A DNA stretch of 64,000 nucleotides from Phycomyces blakesleeanus NRRL 1555(-) (taxonomy: Eukaryota > Mucoromycota > Mucoromycetes > Mucorales > Phycomycetaceae): NCBI RefSeq assembly GCF_001638985.1, contig NW_017265155.1:310001-374000 (forward strand). The letters are read 5' to 3'. Under the pieces are notes generated by a model, which was not told the origin of the DNA, made no database searches, and was given only the letters and a program-made list of their open reading frames with translations. The stretch's first letter is position 1, and each line of letters opens with the position of its first letter. A program made the position numbers and the translations under genes. This document shows positions 12,070-21,806 of this stretch, piece after piece.

Positions 12070-13430
12070 ATCTCTCTGAAATTTAAAAATATTTATATAC
12101 AGCATCTGGTAATTATGATGCTTGCTTTTTTTTATTTATTTTTTAGAACGGAGCCGATCCCCCGTAAAAAGCAGAAAAAAATCGACCTGTCCTTGCGTGT
12201 AATTTCTAAATTGACTTGATCCTCTTGGTGATCAAGGTTATAGCTAGATTTAACCGGGTGATATTATATCCATAAAGAAGTTACAAATTGTATATATCTT
12301 TAAGAAAAGAAAAAATTAATAGTGCTTTATTTCCAAGTAGTTTACGATAAATATAATAATAATTGTAATACCAACCAATAAAAGTAGTAATAAAAATAAA
12401 AGTTTGCGTCATTCATGTAATTGACATGAAGAAGCTTTGGTCATCGTTTTAGACGAATTAGAGCATACGCTGACATTTCGGTTATTAAATGTTTAATTCA
12501 AAATCGGATCTTGCTCGTGGCATTTGGTTTGCCCTTCATTTTGTTGGCGCTGCTGTCTAGACTGTAGAATTGTAGTTTTTTTTTTTTTGAAGAATCATTT
12601 TCGGTGATTTAACTTTTATTACAGTGTTTCTGCTTGAGATTGAGACGATGATAGTTTTTTTGGACAAACAAGAAAAGAGAATCGAGACACAAAATAATAA
12701 AATTTAGGATAGAAAGGGGATTTAGTTGAGACGAGGTAAAAATGACTAGAATGTTCTTTATCTGCAAGCATCTTAAAGCTCGTCCACCGGAGTGAGGAAC
12801 AACCGCACTCATTGTAGTGCTTTGTATTGTTGTTCTTGGCCGACGATTGAACATTTCTGGCCTACCATTGTCACTCCAAATTTCCTGCACAATATAGAGC
12901 ATGATTTTTGCTGCCATGGCATCCCTATTCCAAAAAAAATATTACAGTTGTTGCAAACTAATATTGAATGGATAGGTCTGTCATTGGAATTTCGGAAATA
13001 GCTTAGGTCTTTGGTCTTACAGGAGTTGCAAACCTACACAAGCAATATTGAATATAAAGAACAAAACTTCAAAGGAAAAGTGCACAAGTCCCTTTGACGT
13101 GTTAAAGTCATTGATATCTAAAAGGCACAATTCTCCAATATTTTGCTTTACAAGAAGATGCTTGTAAATTTTCTAGGATACCCCATGCCGTAAACTGCGA
13201 AAGCTGACACTTGGGTTGTTTGTAAGTCCATCTCCAAAGACAATTAAAGGCATCTTAGAAACGTCTCTGGTTCTAAAGATACGTTGGTGAGAGTTTTTGT
13301 AATATTTTAAATTATTAATAGTGAAATGGAATACAAGCAATAAGTAGTAGTATTTTTTGTATAATTACCAAAAGATAAAGGCAAGTTTAATTAGCTGTGA
13401 TTTTATAATCGATTATCCACTCTGTGAGTA
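12070..13430. other. Intergenic, no confident gene
   Basis: AT-rich DNA between the ALG9 promoter and the transposon cluster. Short open frames occur on both strands at 12609-13001, but they overlap each other, lack recognisable domains and show no splice context. A decayed mobile sequence is possible; nothing can be supported. Confidence 0.5.
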
Positions 13431-13431
13431 C

Positions 13432-13578
13432 CTTTTTTTGTTTGTATGGAGCTATTGATAGGCTCAGATTTATTGATAAAGTCTCGATTTTGATTATTAC
13501 AATGAGAAATTAAGCTATTTGTTTGGAGGGTTATGTGGGGTTTTATGATGTTTTTGGGTTTTCTATTTTGTTTTTTAC
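13432..13578 (-). mobile_element. 3'-end fragment of the local LINE family, inverted
   Basis: Read on the minus strand, this stretch matches the 3' untranslated end of the full LINE at 14-19.4 kb. Shared words are CCAAAAACATCA, ACCCTCxAAACAAAT, TAATTTTCTC, AATAAATCTGAGCCT and AGCTCCATACAAA, in the same order and spacing, and it ends in an A-rich tail (T run at 13433-13439 on the plus strand). This is a 5'-truncated second copy of the same family, in opposite orientation and about 0.5 kb upstream of the larger copy. No clear target duplication was found. Confidence 0.7.
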
Positions 13579-13650
13579 CCCCGGTGAACATGTAGCTAGG
13601 ATATATACAATATTTCTAACAAAGAGTGAGACGAGATAGCATTGGAAAAT

Positions 13651-13888
13651 CTCAAGTAGAAACACTTTTTTTTGTATTTATTGGTCGGCTACAGTGTAAA
13701 GCACTGAGCGATTGGTTTAATATGCCTGAATTTTTGTATTACAGTACTTATATGAGAGGGAAAAGGTAAAAAAGAGACTAAGAGAAAAGCTACTACAAGA
13801 AGCGCCTTATCACCACAAGTGCTTTGGCTGCTATCACACCAGGAAGGAAGGGTTCGTTCGTCCATGACAGAGCTCAAGTAGAAACACT
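13651..13888 (-). mobile_element. Short retroposed element (SINE-like or LINE tail) with 16-bp target duplication
   Basis: The 16-bp direct repeat CTCAAGTAGAAACACT occurs at 13651-13666 and 13873-13888. The 206 bp between (13667-13872) read on the minus strand begin GCTCTGTCATGG and end CAATAAATACAAAAAAA, that is, with an A tail abutting the duplication. A long direct repeat plus a poly-A end is the mark of target-primed retroposition. No tRNA-like A/B boxes are seen. The sequence could be a SINE or a 5'-truncated LINE 3' end of a family different from the 14-kb element. Confidence 0.65.
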
Positions 13889-14013
13889 GTAGTAGGCAAT
13901 TCAATTTAAACCAATATACTCCGAAATCATATAATGCGTTTATTTTTGCGTTTAGACTTATGTTTGAAACCTTATAAAGCGTGTTTTTTTTCAAGCCAAA
14001 AAGAAAAGGGAGG

Positions 14014-14026
14014 TTTGTGCAATTTT
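14014..14026 (+). repeat. LINE target-site duplication, left copy
   Basis: TTTGTGCAATTTT, a 13-bp direct repeat identical to 19379-19391. The left copy is also the inner part of the interrupted inverted repeat. Confidence 0.7.
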
Positions 14027-14027
14027 C

Positions 14028-15383
14028 ATAGCTCTTTCCATTAACACTCCGGAACCACCAGGGGTCAAAAACCCCTCCACCACTGGCTCATCTCCACCAT
14101 TGGCAACCTCATTCACACCAATCTCACCTACTCTGACACCACTATACTCACAAGTAGCTACACAGAATGCACCTCCACTCACCGAAAAGCAACCACATGT
14201 TATCTTTAGCTCTACAAATAACACAACCCCACGTACCTGGCGTGTAGGGTCCTCTAAGTTCTCTGTATTCTTTACCGCCCCACCAAAAACGTCACCCAAC
14301 TTCGACCCTTTCTGGAGAGCCCTTCTCGCAGCTTACCCTCGCGAAGTTAACATGGGAATCACTCTTGGATCTCGCTCTTCCCCTGATACATGCGAGCTCC
14401 ACCTGGCTACTAGTGCTGACTGTGAGAGAGCGTGCTCTCATCCTTTGGTAGTCGGCGTTTCATCTTTTCCCGCTCAACCGGCTGTTCCCATTGGCACAAT
14501 TGTTCGCCGTGTTTTCCTGACCAAGCTTCCTCGTGTCCCCTATCCGGAACTTGCTACACAGCTCACGAAATGTATGTCTCCTTTTGGTAAAGTGCGTGAG
14601 ATCGCCATTCACGAAACGTATGGGTTTTTTGACGGCTCTGGATATGTTGTCCTTGCCAACACCCCCACTGACGAGGTGCCATCCGATTCCCTGACGTACC
14701 AAATAGCATACGACGCTACGCAAAAGATACTCGGTAAGTGGCCTTCGATGGGCTCCCACTGCACTTATTGCAAGGAAATGGGACACGAAGTCACCCAGTG
14801 CACTAAGCGCCCAGCCGAAACCCGAACGTGCTTTGGATGCAACAAGATCGGCCACCTGCAAGCCAATTGCCCGCACTCCTCCGATCCATCCAAGACTTCT
14901 AAGACCTCAAACAAGCGCTCCCGTCACCCCCACCGCAACGTTAAGCTCGATCGACCTATCCGCGAGCCTAAGCCTCTGATTCCGACTGCACTCTCGCTCA
15001 CCTACGGAGGATCCGAGGCTTCCAAGCACAATCCGCACAAACCTGCTTTGCTTGAGTCTGCAGAACTAACCCTACCGGCAACCCTCCCTGCCATCACGAC
15101 AACATCTGCGACAACCACGTCCTCCGGCCCTCGTCCCCGAAGTCGTTCTGTTGACACTCCTGTGAAGGGCTGGGACGATGAGATAGACGACGACATGATC
15201 ACTGACTTCACGGATAGAGTCGAGGCTCGGACTCTCCGTCTTCAGAATGCCTCTCACCTCCCTCATCTCCGGTTTTCTCGGACAGTACGTCCAATAGGCC
15301 GCAACACATCCCTCTCACCTCCTCGCTTCACTCCCCCACATAGCAAGAAAGCCCTCGACGCAGAGGCCAAGATTAACCAATGA
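14028..15383 (+). CDS. LINE ORF1, gag-like protein with two CCHC zinc knuckles (5' partial)
   Basis: The reading frame is open from the LINE 5' junction; the first in-frame ATG is only at 14352, well inside the conserved part, so the real start is missing. The middle of the protein (VRRVFLTKLPRVPYPELATQ, KVREIAIHETYGFFDGSGYV) has the spacing of an RNA-binding fold. It is followed by CTYCKEMGHEVTQC and CFGCNKIGHLQANC, two CX2CX4HX4C knuckles. The C-terminus is basic and Ser/Pro-rich. The expected role is to coat the element RNA. It ends with TGA at 15381-15383, overlapping the ORF2 start as ATGA. Confidence 0.8.
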   Translation: MALSINTPEPPGVKNPSTTGSSPPLATSFTPISPTLTPLYSQVATQNAPPLTEKQPHVIFSSTNNTTPRTWRVGSSKFSVFFTAPPKTSPNFDPFWRALLAAYPREVNMGITLGSRSSPDTCELHLATSADCERACSHPLVVGVSSFPAQPAVPIGTIVRRVFLTKLPRVPYPELATQLTKCMSPFGKVREIAIHETYGFFDGSGYVVLANTPTDEVPSDSLTYQIAYDATQKILGKWPSMGSHCTYCKEMGHEVTQCTKRPAETRTCFGCNKIGHLQANCPHSSDPSKTSKTSNKRSRHPHRNVKLDRPIREPKPLIPTALSLTYGGSEASKHNPHKPALLESAELTLPATLPAITTTSATTTSSGPRPRSRSVDTPVKGWDDEIDDDMITDFTDRVEARTLRLQNASHLPHLRFSRTVRPIGRNTSLSPPRFTPPHSKKALDAEAKINQ

Positions 15384-18300
15384 TAAAAATAGGCACAATG
15401 AACTGTAGGGGTCTACCCAAAGTTGGACACCCTGAATCACGCTCCTTTTTTATACGCCACCTACGCTCTCAGGGAATTGATATACTAGCCCTGCAAGAAA
15501 CCCATGCCTCCTCTTCTATGCTTCAAGACACTTTTGACCAACAATTTCGGTCATCTTCATCTTTATGGTCGCCACACTGTGGTGTTGTATGCCTCTCCCC
15601 CCATATTATTCTCACAGACCCTTTATTTAGTCCTTGCGGCAGGTGCATCATTACAACTGTCACTCATACTGACAATAAATTTTCTCCATTCAAGATGGGT
15701 GTCATCTATGCTCCCGCCTCTCGAACTCCCCGCTATGATTTTCTTTCTTCCTTACTGTCGACACCTGACCTCATTCCATCCAATCCTTCCAACTTCATTT
15801 TATTAGGTGATTTTAACCATGCCATTCACTCTAACTACGCTCTCGGACGTCGTGCCCCACTAGCGTGGCTTTAGTTTCTGGACAACCATATGGTTGACTG
15901 TGTCACTCCTCCTGGCCAGAACCCACAACCCACCTTCCATCGCGCCTTGTCTTCCACTACAATCGACTATATTCTTGCCTCTCCTGATCTTCACCCTCGC
16001 ACTACTGACTCCCAGGTGAGATATATTCACCAAAACTGGTCCGATCATTGCCTGTTGACCGTCCGCTTGGCTCTCCCTTCCACCCAATCCTCTGGTAAGG
16101 GACTTTGGCGTGCTAACCCCCGACTTGCCGGGTTGACATCTTTCTGCACCGACCTCAACACTCTTCTATCCACCCTCATCCCTGCCCTTCCCGCAAACCT
16201 CTCTCCTCAAGCACGATGGGACTCGATAAAGAGCGAAGTCATACGCTTTATCAAGTGTTTCTCTCGCCACCTCCGACCCTCTCTCACCGACCTGGAAGCA
16301 AGCCTGCAACAACGGAGAGACAGACTAATACACCGTTTTCGACACCAGCCTGCACAGAATTTTCAGCTGCCTATTGTTGAGCGGCTTCTGCAGCAAGTCC
16401 AACTTGAACGAGTGGAGATCATGTCCCTTAGGGCTGGGAAACACTGGCGGGAACAAGGTGAGACCTCTGCTGGATATCTCAAGCGCACCATCGCCACTCG
16501 TCAGTCACGCAAGTCAATTGCCAGCCTTTGCCACCCTGCAACAAACGAAATATGTTCCACCCCCGAAAAGATGACCGAAGCAGCTGCCGCCTTTTATGAA
16601 GGCTTGTATACCCCGGACCCTATCGACCAATCTGCTCTGGACGACCTGCTCTCTCACCTGCCTTCTGACCTTGGTCTGTCAGAAAGTCGGCAGACTGCCC
16701 TCACTCGTCCTCTGTCATTGTCTACTATTCGCTCTGGTGCGTCGCGCACTCCAACCTCTAGCAGTTCCGGTCCCGATGGCTTACCCTACGAGATCCTTCG
16801 CTTGATACTAGACCACCCAGTCTGTGGTGATCTGGTTTCGGAAGTCTACAACGACGCCCTATCAAAAGGCATTTTTCCGGAATCCTGGCAATCCACCTGC
16901 GTTTGCCTGCTCCCAAAAAAGGGCGATCTCACCTCTTTGAAGAACTGGCGCCCAATTGCCTTGATCAACACCGATGCCAAGGTATTTACCCGATTGCTGA
17001 ATGCTCACATGATTCCCACGGTCACTTCACTTGTCTCTCCTTACCAGACAGGGTTCGTTCAGGGTCGCTTCATCGCCGATAATGGAATGCTGACCAGGCT
17101 GGTCATGGCACAAGCCGCCAAGGACGGATCAGCTGGTGTTGGACTTCTCCTCGATCAGGAGAAAGCATATGATAGAGTACATCCGGAATACTTTCGCCAA
17201 GTACTGACACACTTTCGATTTCCCTCCTCTCTTGTCACCTCGATCTCTAACCTCTTCTTTTCTACTAAATTGCAAATAAATGTGAATGGCTTCCTCTCGC
17301 GCCCTTTGCCTCAATCTCGGGGACTACGCCAAGGGGACCCTCTCTCCCCTATACTGTTCAATCTAGTTTTTGAGCCTCTACTACGACGAGTGATCCATGA
17401 CCAGTCCTTCTCGGGCTTTCAACCATCTGTTCCTGCTGGTCTTTCTCCTCTGTCACCGATCAAACTCCTTGCGTACGCTGATGATTTACTTGTTTTTCTT
17501 TCTGACACAGGGCAGTTGTCTCGCCTCCACACCCACCTCAACACCTATGCTGCGGCTTCCAACGCCCGCGTAAATCTTCACAAGACGCAGGCATTTTCAC
17601 TTTCGGGCTCACCCCTGCCAGACTGGTCCTCACATCTACGGACCCACAATATTACGGATTGGCATGACCGGACCTCCTCCTCTTCTCTTCGCTATCTGGG
17701 ATATCCAATTTTCTCCTCCATTGCCCAACGAGACTCATTTGGCCAGGCCCTTCTTTCTAAGATTGAGAATAGCTGTATTCTACACGGCTCACGCACCCTG
17801 TCCTTCCGCGGCCGTGCCACTGTCATGAACTCTCTCATTCTCGCCCAACTTTGGCATGTCTTGCGCGTAGTATCCTTCCCCGTCTCTTTTCTCGAAAAAA
17901 TACGCACTCTGATGCGCCGTTTCTTCCGCTTCCGTTCGTTCCCCCCCCCCCCCCCCCCCCATTGCTTTGGACACCCTCTGCCTTCCTCGCTTTCAAGGTG
18001 GTCTTGGCATCCTCGACCCGATTACACAGCAATGCGCTCTTCAGCTTCGTTGGCTCAAGCCAATAATCCAGAACCCATTGGGTCCCCGTGGTTTGGTCCC
18101 CAAATGGATGGCTTCTCTCCTTCGCACTGAGAATACGGATTGTGATCCCCTTCTACTTTGGATCTTCCCAGACTCTAGACCTCGCACCCATCGCTCACTG
18201 GATTCGCCTCTTCATCTTGTCCTGAAGGCCATGGACCACCTCCCGCACAAGTTTGACGACGTCCTCACGAATCTATCCACGTGCCTTATGTTGCCCTTGT

Positions 18301-19193
18301 CCTCCATGGTTAATAGCCCTCCCTCTCATCCGCCCTACCGACAATCTTGGCGAGACCTGAAGGTTAACCACCTATACCAAATTGATCATAATTTGGACGT
18401 CCTGATGCCCATTGCCCCTGCTAGACCTCTTCCTCGATTTATCACTCTTAATCGTATCCTACAAAGACTTCTCGACCGTTCACTTGTGGCTCACCCTATC
18501 CTTTTCAGAGCTTGTATTCCTACATTCATCCTAGAATCGCGACATTTGGATATACCTCCTCGAGATGGGTCCCCCTTTGACTTTGATCCCTTCATCTCTG
18601 CTCTGGTCCTCGGCAAACCTTGGTCACGCTTGTCCACGCGCTCTTACCGGCTGACCTGTTCTCATCATCATGCTAATGCTCAACCACTTAGCCCCCATCT
18701 TAGCCCTCGCCAACTGCACTCTTTCTGGTCTTTCGCACTTCCTCACCGGGCCCGTAATGTTTGGTTTCGCGGCTTACACAACAAACTATCTTGCCGAGCT
18801 CTTCTGCACCACATTATGCCCTTCACTGTTTCTTCACCTCTCTGCAATATCTGCCAGATGTCAATCGAGACGCAAGAGCATTTTCTTCTTTCTTGTCCTT
18901 TGAAATCCGCGGTGTGGTTAGGCATTTGGTTAGAATTTTTCGGCACCGTCCCACCACCTTCTGCACTTTCCTCGGCATTCACATCCTTTCTCTTCCCTCC
19001 CACGCTGAACCCCAGTATTCCAGCCGCCTCGGTTTTCGGACTGACCATCCTTGCTATCTGGGACCACCATTGGGCACTCCACTTTAACTCTGCTCCTTTT
19101 TTACCTTCCTTGGTTCTTGCCACTGCTAGGAAATCAATCTCCCGCATCTGCTCAGAGCTCGAGCTTGACTCCGCTGACTCTTCCCTCGCATAA
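15380..19193 (+). pseudogene. LINE ORF2: AP endonuclease + reverse transcriptase, broken twice
   Basis: Starts at the ATG at 15380 inside the ORF1 stop. The endonuclease has TMNCRG, LALQETH, FILLGDFN and, later, NWSDHCLLTV. An in-frame TAG at 15872-15874 splits this domain (AWL*FLDNHMVDC); the frame then resumes unchanged. Reverse transcriptase blocks include PDGLPYEIL, WRPIALINTDAKVFTRLL, TGFVQGRFIADN, LLLDQEKAYDRV, GLRQGDPLSPILFNL and the catalytic LAYADDLLVFL near 17470. At the C20 tract (17941-17960) the frame shifts; the correct continuation, CLPRFQGGLGILDP, is in the next frame and reaches the stop at 19191-19193. A C-terminal zinc motif, CNICQ...EHFLLSC, lies near 18845-18900. The enzyme would nick the target and copy the element RNA; this copy cannot make it intact. 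Confidence 0.85.
17941..17960 (+). repeat. Homopolymer of 20 cytosines at the ORF2 frameshift
   Basis: An uninterrupted run of 20 C between TTCGTT and ATTGCTTTGG. The ORF2 frame before and after the run differs, so its length is not compatible with one continuous frame. Either replication slippage or a sequencing/assembly length error could explain it. Confidence 0.95.
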
Positions 19194-19378
19194 CACCACA
19201 TTAACATTTTAACAAAAAAAAAAAGTTTAAATCACACAAAAACAAGTCAAAAACCAAAAAGCCAAAAACATCAAATAACCCCCATAAACCCTCAAAACAA
19301 ATGTTGTAATTTTCTCTTTTGCCCTACTCATTCAGAGAACTTTAATAAATCTGAGCCTGTCACAGCTCCATACAAAAA

Positions 19379-19391
19379 TTTGTGCAATTTT
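19379..19391 (+). repeat. LINE target-site duplication, right copy
   Basis: TTTGTGCAATTTT directly after the LINE 3' end (CCATACAAAAA), matching 14014-14026. Confidence 0.7.
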
Positions 19392-19940
19392 GTTTTACCA
19401 ATCTCTTTTCCAATGTACTAATACGGACAGAAATGTCTTACCAATTTTCTGAAGTTTCATTTCCATATTGAGGTCCACGTCACGGTCGGGAAATAGAATA
19501 CAGCTAAACTAACGAACATTAACTTGTATTAATGGTTAAGTTGATAGTCTGGTAATGCTTGGTCAATCAATTGACATAAACTATATTGTTAATTGAAGAA
19601 TCGGTAATAGAGTGCGTAATATATATAATCCAAATATATAGTTTTTAAAGAATGACATAAAAGAAGTCATGTTAATATAATATCTACATTGTTTAAAGTA
19701 TATTTTTTTTTACATATTTTACTTCTACATCTTCCTTTGAATATATCGTTAGTTTAGCAGTTAAAAATAACCTTCAATTATTGGCTGAAGACACTTTGTA
19801 AAGCCCAAATTGGGCTTACAAAATTTTTGGAAAAGGTGCCCTTTTGACAAAATCTTTTTTGGAAGTATGAAACAAACTACTCCTTTTTAGGCGGGCAATT
19901 TCCTTTTTAATTTTGTTAAGAAAATTGCACAAACCTCCCT

Positions 19941-21806
19941 AAAATCTAGAATACAAAAATTAATGCAATAAAAGTGTATTTTTGCTTACAACAGGCTTTG
20001 GCTGTCTAATCCATAATAATCTTCTACGAGTTAAGCATATTGAGGCTACCCTTTGTTTAAATCCTAAAAGGCTTTGCCACAAAATCTTTAATAGAAAGAA
20101 TATCAACTGATTACCCCTTCATTGTAATCGTCTGGGTGGGCTATCTCCTAAAAAAAAAAGTGGACAACAACTGTTTAATATCGTTTCATTATTTTAGCTT
20201 TAGTATTTCCGTTACATATAGCTTGAGATAAATACCAAGCATTTTCTTCATTATGATAAAAGAAAATATTAATTTTCATTTAATTGTTTGTAAAAACGTT
20301 TTGAAATTTATTGAAATGTGGAAAGGTACAGTTTCCTATTCCAAAACTTACAATTTAGTGGGGGCCATAATTATTAGCTCCCTTTACTTCTTTGTGATAC
20401 ATTTTTGATAGTATGCGGAAATGAAACCAAAAAAAAAACATTAGATAGAAGAACAAGAAAGTATCTTTAATGAACAGTAAGTTTGGAGAGACGCTTGTGT
20501 TCCTATCGTTTGACTGCACTGGCACAGCTAGAAATGAGTATCTATTACTCTCAGGATACTTTGCTGGCCTTACTGTATAATTCAACATACCTGTGGGAAA
20601 CTTCAGTTATTAAATTCTTACTATAAATTCACAAAAAAATGTACTCACAGTTAGTTTTAACATGTAATATAATCTCCTATACAATTGAATTGCATATGTC
20701 GAGAGTCCGCTAAGCATGCTCCACCAATTCATAGCCTAAAAGTTCTTTTGTATCCAAACTCAAAAGATGCCTCTTTTAAATTTCTAAAAGATATAGACTA
20801 TCTAACCTTTAAGTAAAAGTTGGTCTACTTTTAGTCGAACATATAATATTTTACCTTGATTAGCTTTTTGGTTAGATTTCGTTTGTTAATTATCATTTAA
20901 TTTTTTCATGAAAAGATATTTTTTGTGCTAGGTTAAGGATATAATATATATGTATATATATATATTGATTTTGATATTTCAAATATTAATTTAGGCAATT
21001 GATTTGGTTGATTATTGCGTGACAAGACTGGATCAAAACTAGTAAATAAATACAAATATTAAGTATAATGAGAAAGCTTTCCCTTCTTTCTTATTCAACA
21101 GCAGTAAAAGGAACTGTTGGTGTCTTATTTTGAAGATTTAAATTATTCAACTTTATCTCAAATAATTTTCAAATCTACACATTTAAGACTTTTTGAACAA
21201 GAACAGAATACAGAATTATGATATTCTGTTAATCTCATAGTAAAATTAATTTTTGCGGTAGTAATTACCTCTTTTGAGATATGCATGTATATATTTATAT
21301 ACATATAAGCATAAATGTATCAGCGTGTATTTATTCGTAAGCCTTGATCTTTGATGATCGCTTTGTTTAATCGGTACAATATGGCATAAAACCACTGAAT
21401 AGTCTGGGAAGCAAGTTTCAATCCAAATTATATACTAATAGCAACAAAAAGGAACAAGTTTTGGTGTGAGTTTGCTTTTTTTAAATTAATCATTTGAAAT
21501 GCAAGTATCCGTAATGGCTATTATACGCTAATGCCTCATGTTATATAACCATGCTTTACAACGAAATGGACAATTTGTGTCTGAATAAGCAAAAAAGTAT
21601 CACAAAGACATTCATGAATGGTAACACAGGATGCACTCAAACCCAACAAGTTTAACCGCGTTCAATTCCATGGTTTTATTTTTTGTTTTGTTCTCCCTTT
21701 GTTCCTTCCTTCCTTCCTTATTTTTTTTTGGGCTCTTCGAATACGGCGAAACAGTCCAAAGTTCTCGAGCGCCTTTCATTACTTTATTCTATTACCTTCC
21801 TTAACC
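19941..21806. other. AT-rich intergenic region upstream of the Rac gene
   Basis: No coding region recognised. Scattered T/A runs and a (TA)n at about 20941-20964. The last 150 bp before 21807 are pyrimidine-rich (TTTGTTTTGTTCTCCC, CCTTCCTTCCTT), a common look for a fungal core promoter or 5' UTR. Confidence 0.5.

Larger units (their letters stand above)
14027..19378 (+). mobile_element. Two-ORF non-LTR retrotransposon (LINE), 5'-truncated
   Basis: A 5.35-kb element between 13-bp target duplications. It has a gag-like ORF1 with two CCHC knuckles, an ORF2 with AP endonuclease, reverse transcriptase and a C-terminal zinc-binding motif, and a 3' UTR ending ...AGCTCCATACAAAAA. GC content is visibly higher than in flanking DNA, especially in third positions. 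ORF1 is already open at the 5' junction with no ATG, so the copy probably lost its 5' UTR and true start when it inserted. ORF2 has one nonsense codon and one frameshift, so the copy is likely dead, though recent. There is no RNase H or LTR. Clade placement (L1/Tx1-like versus Tad-like) needs a tree. Confidence 0.85.
14007..19940. mobile_element. Non-autonomous TIR (MITE-like) element interrupted by a LINE
   Basis: AGGGAGGTTTGTGCAATTTT at 14007-14026 is exactly the reverse complement of 19921-19940 (the match extends by one more base on each side). Removing the LINE and one copy of its duplicated target leaves about 570 bp: 14007-14026 joined to 19392-19940. This unit has no coding potential and holds an internal hairpin, GCCCAAATTGGGCT flanked by TGTAA/TTACA arms, at about 19796-19826. 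These are features of a MITE or of a deleted DNA transposon. A target duplication could not be assigned: both flanks are A-runs. The superfamily is unknown. Confidence 0.6.

Noticed and set aside
12609..13001. Opposed frames of 102 and 69 codons
   Set aside because: They overlap on opposite strands; neither shows a family motif or splice context.
17129..19207. Several minus-strand frames in the LINE
   Set aside because: Shadows of ORF2; no independent motif, and the sense frame carries all reverse-transcriptase blocks.
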